Shown here: piece by piece, positions 8,553 to 16,843 of the stretch
Numbering within the stretch: position 1 is the first letter of the stretch
Layout: each line of letters starts with the position of its first letter
NCBI RefSeq assembly: GCF_001553265.1
Contig: NZ_KQ960601.1
Span: 102,102 to 166,101, forward strand
Direction of reading: 5' to 3'
Source: Prevotella sp. DNF00663
GTDB lineage: Bacteria; Bacteroidota; Bacteroidia; Bacteroidales; Bacteroidaceae
Length of the DNA stretch: 64,000 bases
Translations under genes and position numbers: made by a program
The notes under the pieces: generated by a model
The model's input: the letters and a program-made list of their open reading frames with translations, nothing else
The model's database searches: none
Told to the model about the DNA's origin: nothing

Positions 8553-9350
8553 TTACACCAACCCTAAGTGTATCAAAGCCTTCGAGAAGCCATCATCGTC
8601 GACATCGGCCGTAACATATTGAGCCTCAGCCTTGACATAATCGGCCGCATTCCCCATCGCCACTCCGATACCGGCACGCTTAAGTATGGGTATATCATTG
8701 CCACCGTCGCCCAGCGCAACCGTATGGTTGATATCGAAGCCTTCGCTCTCTGCCATGCGTTCCAAGCCGTATCCTTTATCTATATGTCCTGCCGTGATGT
8801 CAATAAATTCAGGATGCCAACGTCCCGGCTCACAACTTTTAAGTTGCGGAATCAATCGGGCTTCCTGCTCAGCCGTGACAAACGGAGTCATCTGCAAAAT
8901 AGGTTCGCCCTTGATATCATCCATTGTGAGGTCGAAGTTCAAAGCATCCACCTTCAAATCATCGCAGAAAATTCGCTTTACGCAAGGCTTGTTGTTATAG
9001 ACAACGAGTGCTTGCTTACTAACCATAATAACGGCATAGTCCTGTCGGTCGGCATCAGCCAGCTGCGTACAAACATCCTCTTCAGCAATGGCATTGATGT
9101 TAACAAGCTTGTCACCCACGAAACAATGGGCACCATTAGTGGTGATATAGCCATCTATTAAATGGCTGATAGCACCAAGATTGGTAATGATAGGCACCGG
9201 ACGCCCCGTAGATATATAGAAGCGATGACCGTTTTGGCGGGCAGCAGTGATAGCTTCTACAGCAGAACGAGGTATCTCGTGGGTAGTGAAACTGACGAGA
9301 GTACCATCTATATCAGAGAATATGGCGTATTTATCTTTTATCTTCTTCAA
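8553..9350 (-). CDS. HAD-superfamily Cof-type phosphatase (IIB)
   Basis: A 265-aa haloacid-dehalogenase hydrolase of the Cof/YbjI group, which dephosphorylates sugar phosphates and related metabolites. Motif I is FSDIDGTLVSF (nucleophile Asp13 and acid/base Asp15), motif II is YISTGRP, and motif III/IV is ALGDGGNDIPILKRAGIGVAMGNA. The cap domain is in the middle, as in type IIB. No ATG precedes motif I in frame, so the likely start is TTG at 9350. It begins 14 nt after the stop of the SGNH hydrolase gene, which suggests one mRNA. Substrate unknown. Confidence 0.88.
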   Translation of the reverse strand: MKKIKDKYAIFSDIDGTLVSFTTHEIPRSAVEAITAARQNGHRFYISTGRPVPIITNLGAISHLIDGYITTNGAHCFVGDKLVNINAIAEEDVCTQLADADRQDYAVIMVSKQALVVYNNKPCVKRIFCDDLKVDALNFDLTMDDIKGEPILQMTPFVTAEQEARLIPQLKSCEPGRWHPEFIDITAGHIDKGYGLERMAESEGFDINHTVALGDGGNDIPILKRAGIGVAMGNAADYVKAEAQYVTADVDDDGFSKALIHLGLV

Positions 9351-9364
9351 TTTGAAAAACAGTT

Positions 9365-11110
9365 TTATCTAAGGAAATCTTGGTAAACCCGCGCAATGCG
9401 TTCATATCCTTGGGCATTAGGATGGAGTCCATCTACAAACAAAGATTCATCAATATGCCCATCAGGTGTCGTAAGTTGCTTGGTCACATCAACCACATCC
9501 ACATCCGTATGGTTGGACAATCGCGCTTGTAATAAGTCGTTGAGATGTTGTAAGCGAGCCTCCTGTCCACGACGAGGATAGATTTTTACGACGTGAATGC
9601 AAGCTTGTGGCTGCAACTTCTGAATGAGATTGACCAAACCTTCGATACCATCTACAATCTCTTCATCGGTGTTATAGCCAATATTATTCGTCCCGGCCAT
9701 CATGAAGATGTGGCGCGGTGAGATGTTATCAAGTTCTCCATGATAGAGTCGCCAAAATATGTTTTCAATGCGATCCCAACCATATCCCAAATTCGTCACC
9801 TTGCGCTTACCAAACAATTTCTTCCATGCTTTATCGCCACGATGTATAGGTGCAGCAGGTTCTCCAGCCCAATAATGCGTAATAGAATTACCGATGAGTA
9901 CCACATCGGGCTTAACTTGGCGATTACGCTGCATGATTTCATAATGACGCTGCGACCAGTTGTAAAAGGCTTGGTCGCGAGTTTGGCGCACCGGCATGAA
10001 CTTCTTCATCGGTTGATAATCCAATATCTCAGAGATCTTTTTCGTATATGCCTCGGCATAATGGCGCATTCCAATATCGTTGGCATGCACTCCATCAATC
10101 TGAGAATCTAGATCTGAATTAACGCCTAACTCGTCCTTGGTCAGATAGTACAGTCCTTTCACTCCTTCACGTTGCAACTGTAAATAAGCAGCTTTAAGTC
10201 GACTGTTCAGCAACTCTACTTCCTTCTTCTCTGAATGAACGACTAGATAGTTGTTATAACCGCAATGCTCAACAAGTAGAATGGGGGCATCCGATTTGCT
10301 ACGAAGCGTATTTACCCCCTCTCGCAAAAGGTTCATGATAGAATCATTAGCCGTCATATTGGGCATACAATCAATGATGAAAAGACGAGCATTGATTTCT
10401 GAAAGAGCATTGAACATTGCTTTTTCAAGACGACCATTGCCCGAAAAAGCCAAATTATAAAGGGGTAAATCGAGTTGACGTTGTACTATATTCGTCCAAG
10501 CCATACCCGGACGAGAAGCCGAAGCGCCTTGACCAATAGACGTACCATATACTACGATGGGACGTTCTGTGGATGTTGGCAAGAATTCAAATTTGCTATT
10601 CTGTGGCACACCAATCTGGAGTGAGTCGACAGTGTTATAAAGTGGGAGATATAAACGATACTCACGCCAAAGTCCACCGGGATAAGTCAAGCCACGATAA
10701 TGAAAGTCTACCGACTGAGAAGAAATACGATTGTTGGCAAAACATGAACAAGGAAGCGGAGTTCCATCCTCATCAAAAGAATAAAGATCAACTCCACTCG
10801 TAGCTATTGTCACCACATTAGGCAACTGTAATGGGCCGGATACCTTATAATGAATATTGATTTCAGGGGCATCACTGATGAATTCTATATAAAGACCGGC
10901 ATTGTTTTGTGACAAATTCCACAAAGGTTTGCGCAACGAGGGTTTGAAACGTTCGGGCATACGTTGGTAACTTTTGCCGATTTCAGCATTCCATGCACGC
11001 CCTTGAATCAGCAGAGTGTCACCACTAACAGGTGAATACCATTTTGTTTGAGCAGCTCCTGAAAATGTCAAAAGAACCAAACAAACAAGTGAAGTAAAAA
11101 GTCTTTTCAT
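9365..11110 (-). CDS. Exported hydrolase with two SGNH/GDSL domains
   Basis: A 581-aa protein with a Sec signal peptide (MKRLFTSLVCLVLLTFSGAAQ). After an N-terminal beta-rich region (about 25-175) there are two SGNH-hydrolase modules. The first has VYGTSIGQGAS as block I, NLAFSGNG, and DGVHANDIG near residue 340. The second has VLIGNSITHYW, NLGYGWDR, MAGTNNIG and DGLHPNAQG near the C terminus. Both keep a Ser nucleophile and a D-x2-H pair, so both may be active esterases. Likely substrates are acetylated or acylated glycans in the periplasm, by analogy with other Bacteroidales proteins; this is inference. A TATCTTTG promoter lies upstream. Confidence 0.85.
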   Translation of the reverse strand: MKRLFTSLVCLVLLTFSGAAQTKWYSPVSGDTLLIQGRAWNAEIGKSYQRMPERFKPSLRKPLWNLSQNNAGLYIEFISDAPEINIHYKVSGPLQLPNVVTIATSGVDLYSFDEDGTPLPCSCFANNRISSQSVDFHYRGLTYPGGLWREYRLYLPLYNTVDSLQIGVPQNSKFEFLPTSTERPIVVYGTSIGQGASASRPGMAWTNIVQRQLDLPLYNLAFSGNGRLEKAMFNALSEINARLFIIDCMPNMTANDSIMNLLREGVNTLRSKSDAPILLVEHCGYNNYLVVHSEKKEVELLNSRLKAAYLQLQREGVKGLYYLTKDELGVNSDLDSQIDGVHANDIGMRHYAEAYTKKISEILDYQPMKKFMPVRQTRDQAFYNWSQRHYEIMQRNRQVKPDVVLIGNSITHYWAGEPAAPIHRGDKAWKKLFGKRKVTNLGYGWDRIENIFWRLYHGELDNISPRHIFMMAGTNNIGYNTDEEIVDGIEGLVNLIQKLQPQACIHVVKIYPRRGQEARLQHLNDLLQARLSNHTDVDVVDVTKQLTTPDGHIDESLFVDGLHPNAQGYERIARVYQDFLR

Positions 11111-11134
11111 GATTAAAGTTCATTTTCTTTGTCG

Positions 11135-11142
11135 CAAAGATA
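11135..11142 (-). promoter_or_regulatory. SGNH gene promoter -7 element (TATCTTTG)
   Basis: Exact TAnnTTTG match, 24 bp upstream of the SGNH hydrolase ATG. Confidence 0.7.
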
Positions 11143-11262
11143 ATGCTTTTCCGACTTATAAACATTATATTTTAACACGTATTCACCGCATTAAACAACT
11201 TGACAATGCCTACATGTATAAAATACAAAGCCATTCCTACCCTCTGTCTACGAATAATTGAC

Positions 11263-11270
11263 TACTTTTG
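11263..11270 (+). promoter_or_regulatory. MFS gene promoter -7 element (TACTTTTG)
   Basis: Exact TAnnTTTG match 20 bp before ATG 11291. It lies downstream of the in-frame ATG at 11258, which rules that start out. Confidence 0.7.
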
Positions 11271-11290
11271 TCCTATATAACAAGGACGAT

Positions 11291-12472
11291 ATGAAAGAAA
11301 AACTATGGAATGGTAACTACCTAAAAGCGATGGTAGCCAATTCAATGATATACTTCGCATTCTACATATTGACACCTCTACTGCCTATCTTTTTAAGCGA
11401 ACGATTTGGTGCTACGAAGGATATCATTGGCATTATACTGTCTGGCTACACCATTGCTGCCCTGCTCACGCGCCCCTTCTCCGGTTTCATCGTAGACAGT
11501 TTTTCGCGCAAAAAGGTGCTAGTGATATGCTTTGCACTATTTTTCGTCTTCTTCGGAGGATACATCGCAGCTTCGACTTTGCTCATGTTTGCCATCATCA
11601 GAACTCTGCATGGCGGACCATTCGGAGCTGTAACAGTGGCTAACAGCACGGTAGCCATCGACGTTTTACCATCGAGTAGGCGTAATGAAGGAATTGGATT
11701 CTATGGTTTAAGCAATAATCTTGCCATGGCGATAGCCCCTTCTGTAGGCATCTACATCTATAAATATCTGCAAGATTTCACCATTCTTTTTTGGATAGCA
11801 TTATTCTTTGCGTTGATAGGATTGTGGGTTGCGTCGTCTATTCAAGTCCCAACAAAGCAGATAGTACGCCGTAAAAGACAATTATCCTTAGACCGTTTCT
11901 TCCTCATTAGAGGTTGGTTAATGGCAGTCAACATAGCCTTCTTCGGATTCTGTTTTGGCGTTTTGAGCAACTATTTAGCTATTTATAGCAAAGAAACAAT
12001 GGGTATTACCGGTGGCACAGGAACCTATTTTGCCATCTTATCTATAGGACTCTTCGCATCAAGATTGCAAGGAGCAAAAGCTTTACGACGTGGTTTGCTG
12101 ACACAAAATGCAGCCGAAGGCATGTTACTATCAATGGTTGGATACACGCTCTTTGCCGCTTTTCCCAATGTAATCGGTTATTATGGGTCGGCCATCCTCA
12201 TCGGATTAGGCAATGGACACATGTATCCTGGATTTCTCAATATGTTCATCGCTGTAGCCAGACATGATGAACGAGGTACTGCTAATTCCAGTATTCTCAC
12301 GTCATGGGATGCCGGTTTCGGGATTGGAATATTACTTGGAGGAGTCGTTGCCGAATATTTAGGCTATTCAGCAACGTTTTGGATGGTCGCCATCGCACAA
12401 ACTTCAGGCGTCATCTTATTTTTTACAGCTACCAAAAAGTTCTTTGAACAGCATAAAAGAGAGGAAGAATAG
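11291..12472 (+). CDS. Major facilitator superfamily transporter
   Basis: A 393-aa polytopic inner-membrane protein with about 12 hydrophobic segments. The first cytoplasmic loop after helix 2 carries the MFS signature-like stretch TRPFSGFIVDSFSRKKVL, and the second half has a weaker copy (ASRLQGAKALRRGLL). Start at ATG 11291, nine nt after an AAGGA Shine-Dalgarno-like stretch (11282-11286). It is convergent with mnmA. The substrate cannot be told from sequence; drug or sugar export (YajR/AraJ-like) is common for this type. Confidence 0.88.
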   Translation: MKEKLWNGNYLKAMVANSMIYFAFYILTPLLPIFLSERFGATKDIIGIILSGYTIAALLTRPFSGFIVDSFSRKKVLVICFALFFVFFGGYIAASTLLMFAIIRTLHGGPFGAVTVANSTVAIDVLPSSRRNEGIGFYGLSNNLAMAIAPSVGIYIYKYLQDFTILFWIALFFALIGLWVASSIQVPTKQIVRRKRQLSLDRFFLIRGWLMAVNIAFFGFCFGVLSNYLAIYSKETMGITGGTGTYFAILSIGLFASRLQGAKALRRGLLTQNAAEGMLLSMVGYTLFAAFPNVIGYYGSAILIGLGNGHMYPGFLNMFIAVARHDERGTANSSILTSWDAGFGIGILLGGVVAEYLGYSATFWMVAIAQTSGVILFFTATKKFFEQHKREEE

Positions 12473-12527
12473 TTTCCTTAGAAAACTCGTCTTATCTTTA
12501 TCATACAGAATAATCGCAAGAAGAACC

Positions 12528-13604
12528 TTACACCGTTATCTCTCCGCTACCAAAACAACGATGATGGTTTTCATCGTAAACCACACAGAATTGTCCCGGT
12601 GCCACACCATGAATAGGCTTCTCTGCACGCACCAAATACATTCCGTTATCCATCTTTTCCATCACAGCTGGATGGTATTCGGGAGTATGACGAATCTTAA
12701 ATGTGACCATTTTCATTTCCACGGGCTTCGTCAAGAAATGGAAATCATGCACCTTAAACTCTTGCTTATAGGCAGTCTTAGGATCATACCCCTTACTCAC
12801 ATAGAGCACATTCTGCTCTACATCTTTCTTCACAACGAACCAAGGACCACCTCCGAAACCCAATCCGTGGCGCTGACCGATGGTATGAAACCACAGTCCA
12901 CGGTGTGTTCCTATCTTCTTACCGGTCTCTAATTCGAGTACATCGCCTTGCTTTTCGCCTAGGTAACGACGCAAATATTCGTTGTAATCTATCTGTCCAA
13001 GGAAGCAGATACCCTGCGAATCCTTTCTTTTAGCATTGATAAGATGCTCTCGTTCGGCAATCTGTCGAACCTCATCTTTTACATAATGTCCGATTGGGAA
13101 GATGGCTTTCTTCAGTTGCCAATCGTATATCTGAGCCAAAAAGTCGGTTTGATCTTTCACCGGGTCGGGACTTGTAACAAGCCATTTCTCCCCATCTATA
13201 ATTTCAGTCTGTGCATAATGCCCCGTAGCAATGAGGTCGTAGTCGTGTCCACGCTTCTCATCGAAAGCACCAAACTTTATCAGTCGATTACACATCACAT
13301 CGGGATTGGGCGTATAGCCAGCCTTCACCTTGTCCATAGTGTACTTGGTTACTTGGTTCCAATACTCATGATGGCAGTCTATAACTTCCAATTTTAGGCC
13401 GTAACGAGCTGCTACTGCCGTTGCCATTTCCAAATCTTCTTCCGATGAGCAATCCCATTCTTCCTGCTCTTCCGGTCCAATTTTGATATAGAAACAGTCG
13501 GGCTTCAGTCCCTTAGTGGCCAATTCATAGACCACTACACTGCTGTCTACGCCGCCCGAAAGCAGCACAGCTATCCGCTTATCCTTGAGTTCTGATAAAT
13601 CCAT
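12528..13604 (-). CDS. mnmA: tRNA-specific 2-thiouridylase MnmA
   Basis: Uses ATP and relayed sulfur to make 2-thiouridine at U34 of tRNA Lys, Glu and Gln. 358 aa. The PP-loop SGGVDSS is at 16-22. The catalytic cysteines are C105 in NPDVMCNRLIKF and C200 in GICFLGQ, with the family DQTDFLAQIY stretch at 151-160. The C-terminal beta-barrel ends PGQFCVVYDENHHRCFGSGEI. The -7 element is only 4 bp upstream of the ATG, so the mRNA is probably leaderless. Bacteroidales often carry a second MnmA homologue elsewhere. Confidence 0.94.
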   Translation of the reverse strand: MDLSELKDKRIAVLLSGGVDSSVVVYELATKGLKPDCFYIKIGPEEQEEWDCSSEEDLEMATAVAARYGLKLEVIDCHHEYWNQVTKYTMDKVKAGYTPNPDVMCNRLIKFGAFDEKRGHDYDLIATGHYAQTEIIDGEKWLVTSPDPVKDQTDFLAQIYDWQLKKAIFPIGHYVKDEVRQIAEREHLINAKRKDSQGICFLGQIDYNEYLRRYLGEKQGDVLELETGKKIGTHRGLWFHTIGQRHGLGFGGGPWFVVKKDVEQNVLYVSKGYDPKTAYKQEFKVHDFHFLTKPVEMKMVTFKIRHTPEYHPAVMEKMDNGMYLVRAEKPIHGVAPGQFCVVYDENHHRCFGSGEITV

Positions 13605-13608
13605 GGTG

Positions 13609-13616
13609 CAAAGATA
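13609..13616 (-). promoter_or_regulatory. mnmA promoter -7 element (TATCTTTG), leaderless layout
   Basis: Exact TAnnTTTG match ending 4 bp before the ATG. Given the usual 5-7 nt from box to transcription start, the mRNA would begin at or next to the start codon. Confidence 0.65.
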
Positions 13617-13694
13617 CTAATTTCTCGAGGCTTCTGCAATCTATCTATAAGATTCTATAGAAGGCTATTACAAGAATACTTTCTTCTCCATCTC

Positions 13695-15038
13695 TTATTC
13701 ATAGAGCACCTTTAAATTCACTCCGCCGGTAGATTGATTACCTAAAACAGACTTTCCAATTCTATTTTCAATCCAAGTTTTCAACTTTTCTCTACTCATA
13801 TCCGGCATTCTTTTCGTGGTTCCAACAACGGCTATAATCAGCCTTTGAGGCTTGATGGTATCAGCACTCACCTCTAACGAAGAAGACATACTTAAACTAT
13901 GAACCTCCGGAAACAATATATGCATTTCGCTACACATCTGTTTACTCAGCCTTTCATACCGCGTATATTGCTCTAGTTTTCCCGTCAATTCCTCGTTTTC
14001 TTGCGTTTGCTTCTCTAACAACTGTACTTTCTCAGACTCAGTATCCGTAGCTTGTAAACCTGCGACAGCCCGTAAACTATCTGATACAGAGCCTTGAATT
14101 AACTTCAATTTATATCCAGTCAATGCCGGATAGGCTATCATCGACTGCTTAGCCAATGCTATCACGGAGTCACTCAATGTCTTACCGACTACCACAACAC
14201 GCAAAGTACTGTCAGCTCCTACATTACTTGTCACCACCTGCGAACCCTCCCAACGTAACCGGTCGTGTACAAAAGAGTTTACTTGTGTCTTGAAATAGCT
14301 CTCTCTAACGATGTTCCATGTCATGAAAGCAGCCGGTATCATCGTTACAACAATGATTCCAACTATCCAGCGTTGTACGATGGTGGCACGGCGGTCATTA
14401 TCAAATGTACGGGGTGTAAACTTCATGAAACGCACTCCAATCCATGTTGCCGACGCTATAAAAACGGTATTGATAAAATACAAGAAGAAAGCTCCGGCAA
14501 AGTAGGCTAGATTCCCCGAAGCAATACCAAAGCCTGCAGTACAAAGCGGTGGCATTAAAGCTGTGGCAATAGCAACACCCGGTATCACATTTCCCTTATC
14601 TTTAATACTCAACGCTATCACCCCGGCCACACCACCAACAAAAGCTATCAACACGTCGTACAACGTAGGTGAAGTACGTGCCAACAACTCCGATTGCACT
14701 TCATGATAAGGTGATAACATAAAAAAGATGGTGGCAGTAGCGATACTAATAATTGTAGCTACCAGATAATTCTTAAACGCCCGGCGCAGTAACAAGAGAT
14801 CGCGAATCCCTACAGCCAACCCCATGGCAATAATAGGTCCCATCAATGGAGATATAAGCATGGCTCCGATAATAACGGCCGTAGAATTTACGTTGAGTCC
14901 TAACGATGCTATGAAAATAGCACAGATAAGAATCCAAAGCGAAGCCCCTTTAAAAGAGGCACCTCCGGATATACGTTCTATGGTCTCTTCACGACTGCTT
15001 AAGTCGTCTTTCAAATTAAAATAGTCTTGAATATTCAT
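13695..15038 (-). CDS. DUF389 (TIGR00341-type) membrane protein
   Basis: A 447-aa protein. The N-terminal two thirds contain about six to eight transmembrane helices with the DUF389 signatures VNSTAVIIGAMLISPLMGPI (residues 49-68) and NVIPGVAIATALMPPLCTAGFG (about 150-172). The C-terminal third is soluble, with a coiled-coil stretch (EKVQLLEKQTQENEELTGKLEQY, about 340-362). Function is unknown; membership is common in Bacteroidales. It is driven by a 74-bp two-promoter module also found in front of the dcu operon, which suggests shared control. Confidence 0.85.
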   Translation of the reverse strand: MNIQDYFNLKDDLSSREETIERISGGASFKGASLWILICAIFIASLGLNVNSTAVIIGAMLISPLMGPIIAMGLAVGIRDLLLLRRAFKNYLVATIISIATATIFFMLSPYHEVQSELLARTSPTLYDVLIAFVGGVAGVIALSIKDKGNVIPGVAIATALMPPLCTAGFGIASGNLAYFAGAFFLYFINTVFIASATWIGVRFMKFTPRTFDNDRRATIVQRWIVGIIVVTMIPAAFMTWNIVRESYFKTQVNSFVHDRLRWEGSQVVTSNVGADSTLRVVVVGKTLSDSVIALAKQSMIAYPALTGYKLKLIQGSVSDSLRAVAGLQATDTESEKVQLLEKQTQENEELTGKLEQYTRYERLSKQMCSEMHILFPEVHSLSMSSSLEVSADTIKPQRLIIAVVGTTKRMPDMSREKLKTWIENRIGKSVLGNQSTGGVNLKVLYE

Positions 15039-15057
15039 TTTGTATTACGTTATTTTA

Positions 15058-15131
15058 CAAAGATAACGCACACGAGCGCAATGAAAGTTTACTTTCAATT
15101 TGCCGAGTGCGGCTTAGCTTCTACAAAGATA
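15058..15131 (-). promoter_or_regulatory. Two-promoter module with covarying hairpin, copy A (DUF389 gene)
   Basis: On the minus strand: -7 box TATCTTTG (15124-15131), then GCACTCG, a hairpin TGAAAG-TAAA-CTTTCA bounded by GCAA/TTGC, then GCGCTCG, then a second TATCTTTG (15058-15065). The two -7 boxes are 66 bp apart. It matches copy B at 41514-41587 in 58 of 74 positions without gaps. The downstream box lies 19 bp from the ATG. Confidence 0.75.
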
Positions 15132-15536
15132 ACGTTTTTTCATCTCATACACATCTATTCATTATCTTATTATGATTTTAGACTACATTCTTAATAAAAT
15201 AAGCAGTAACAACCGTCCACTCTCGGCCTATATTTATTATTTTGTATTCAAAACCAATTATATACACCATGAATACAAACAACTGTATCATCACAAACGG
15301 ATTAGCACATGCAAGAAAATCTACTTGCATGGCGATTCTATTTATTCCAAGCCGTGATATGATAAAGACTGTTTATCTCTGTTAATATCCTTAAACTGCA
15401 GTTTATATATAATAAGGTGCAATACCTCGTATCAGTGTTTTTGTGTTAAAAAACATATTTCTCGTGTAACATCTATCGCTTTTTCATCGTCTTGTAGACA
15501 GTATTTACAAAACAATAGGATTAATTTTTAAGGATT
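15066..15536. other. Intergenic region before the outer-membrane barrel gene
   Basis: Apart from the module on the left, this stretch is AT-rich and without a convincing gene. It holds an 8-bp inverted repeat CATGCAAG / CTTGCATG with 8 bp between (15308-15331) and a 14-bp perfect palindrome TAAACTGCAGTTTA (15392-15405). Either could be an operator for the barrel gene. No TAnnTTTG box is obvious. Confidence 0.4.
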
Positions 15537-16088
15537 ATGAAAAAGAAAATTATGATGGCTTTTGCAGCTGCATTGATAGCTGTTTCAGCAAACGCACAAG
15601 TGTATTTAGGTGGTAACTTTGGTATCGCATCTTCTAAATTGGCAGGTGGCGAAAGCGTTACTACGTATGCGGTGTTGCCCGAACTGGGTTACAATGTCAA
15701 CCGCGACTGGGCTGTAGGTACCACTGTCGGCTTCGGAAAGGGCGACCCTGTCTCTATCGAAGACAACAGCAGAAACTACATCACCGTATCTCCGTATGCA
15801 CGTTATACATTCTTCCACAGCAAGATGGTCAACGTATTTGTTGATGGTGGCTTTGGTTATACACACTACAACAACGCCGGTACTGCTGCTCCTTCTATCA
15901 ATGAGTGGAACGTAGGTGTAAAACCGGGTGTGGCATTAAACCTGAATCCGAAGTTCAGCTTTGTGGCTCACGCAGGTTTCTTGGGCTGGAAATCACAGAA
16001 ATACGACGGTGCCGACAAGAGCAGCAATGCTTGGGGAGCCAATCTCGACGGCAACAACGTAACACTAGGTTTCTACTATAACTTCTAA
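15537..16088 (+). CDS. Small outer-membrane beta-barrel protein (OmpX/OprF-N type)
   Basis: A 183-aa protein with a signal peptide MKKKIMMAFAAALIAVSANAQ cleaved near residue 21. The rest alternates polar and hydrophobic/aromatic residues in about eight strands (YLGGNFGIAS, YITVSPYARYTFF, VNVFVDGGFGYTHY and others) and ends in a beta-signal VTLGFYYNF with terminal Phe, as expected for BAM-assembled barrels. AAGGA lies 6 nt before the ATG. It is monocistronic with a strong terminator. The long leader (over 150 nt without a clear -7 box) suggests post-transcriptional or operator control. Specific role unknown. Confidence 0.86.
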   Translation: MKKKIMMAFAAALIAVSANAQVYLGGNFGIASSKLAGGESVTTYAVLPELGYNVNRDWAVGTTVGFGKGDPVSIEDNSRNYITVSPYARYTFFHSKMVNVFVDGGFGYTHYNNAGTAAPSINEWNVGVKPGVALNLNPKFSFVAHAGFLGWKSQKYDGADKSSNAWGANLDGNNVTLGFYYNF

Positions 16089-16166
16089 TATTCAATCAGA
16101 AAAGCTTATAAAGGTCAAAGAGAGGGCATACCAAATCCCTCTATAAACAAAATATGAGCAAAATAT

Positions 16167-16207
16167 AAGAATCGAGATGAAGTCTTAGCTTCATCTCGAT
16201 TCTTTAT
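16167..16207 (+). terminator. Terminator of the barrel gene
   Basis: A perfect 16-bp stem (AAGAATCGAGATGAAG and its complement) with a 6-nt loop TCTTAG and a T-rich tail. Confidence 0.9.
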
Positions 16208-16346
16208 TTATAGGAGTAATACCTTCTGATACTAAAACAATAAAATTACCAAATTCTTCAACTGATATATAACTACATTATTGACTATAAAAAACGTTTA
16301 ACTCATCATAAAGGCAAAAAAGATACACATTACCCGTAAAAATATA

Positions 16347-16505
16347 CTAAAGAAACGGGGATGATGGCGGTATCAATATATTAGGAGGAAGAACTCTTGA
16401 ATCATCAGATGACTTATGATTAGCTTTAGATTTCATTAGCCATTCAAAAAGAATAGGACCAAAAACAGGCGTTAGAGGAACATTAAGGATATAATAAATT
16501 TGATA
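16347..16505 (-). pseudogene. Possible remnant of a membrane-protein gene (3' fragment)
   Basis: The minus strand has 52 open codons before a stop at 16347. They read as a hydrophobic helix (YYILNVPLTPVFGPILFEWL) and a polar tail (MKSKANHKSSDDSRVLPP). The only in-frame ATG is in the middle, and a TAA at 16506-16508 interrupts it. In another frame just upstream VANKAGE is readable, as if one frameshift broke the gene. I do not recognise the family. The rest of 16208-16613 shows nothing else. Confidence 0.3.
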
Positions 16506-16613
16506 TTATTCGCCTGCCTTATTGGCAACGTTTAATCTTATGACGAGACAAAATAAGCTTCGTTTAATCGCAAACGTGACTTTTAAAACAAATTCAGATG
16601 CTTTAACCATTTT

Positions 16614-16705
16614 ACTGCAATAGCTCGGCAATATCGCTGTTTGGCCTTGGCAGCAATGCTGACTCGACTTAATAGCAATCTTGCCACAGCTCTGCAGAAA
16701 ATCGA
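16614..16705 (+). repeat. Composite repeat copy 2: 92-bp element without a clear octamer block
   Basis: It starts ACTGCAA and has unit cores GCAATATCGCTG, GCAGCAATGCTG and TAGCAATCTTG at 22-bp spacing. The 40 bp before it shows no convincing 8-bp periodicity, unlike the other copies. It lies 138 bp upstream of dltA. Confidence 0.75.
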
Positions 16706-16843
16706 TTGTGTACGAAAATAAATGTTATAAATACGTTAAAGAATCATAAAAATCAAGATTTTGAAGGGGGATTTTCGGACTTTCCGCGTTTTAAAAACAT
16801 ATATATAACTCATAAAGATACGGCTTAATTCGTTAAAAAACTT

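Noticed and set aside
12444..12932. Plus-strand frame of 162 codons at the end of the MFS gene
   Set aside because: It is opposite mnmA and shows no protein family features.
15172..15357. Frame of 61 codons in the gap before the barrel gene
   Set aside because: AT-rich composition, no ribosome-binding site, and it contains the 15308-15331 inverted repeat; not supported as a gene.
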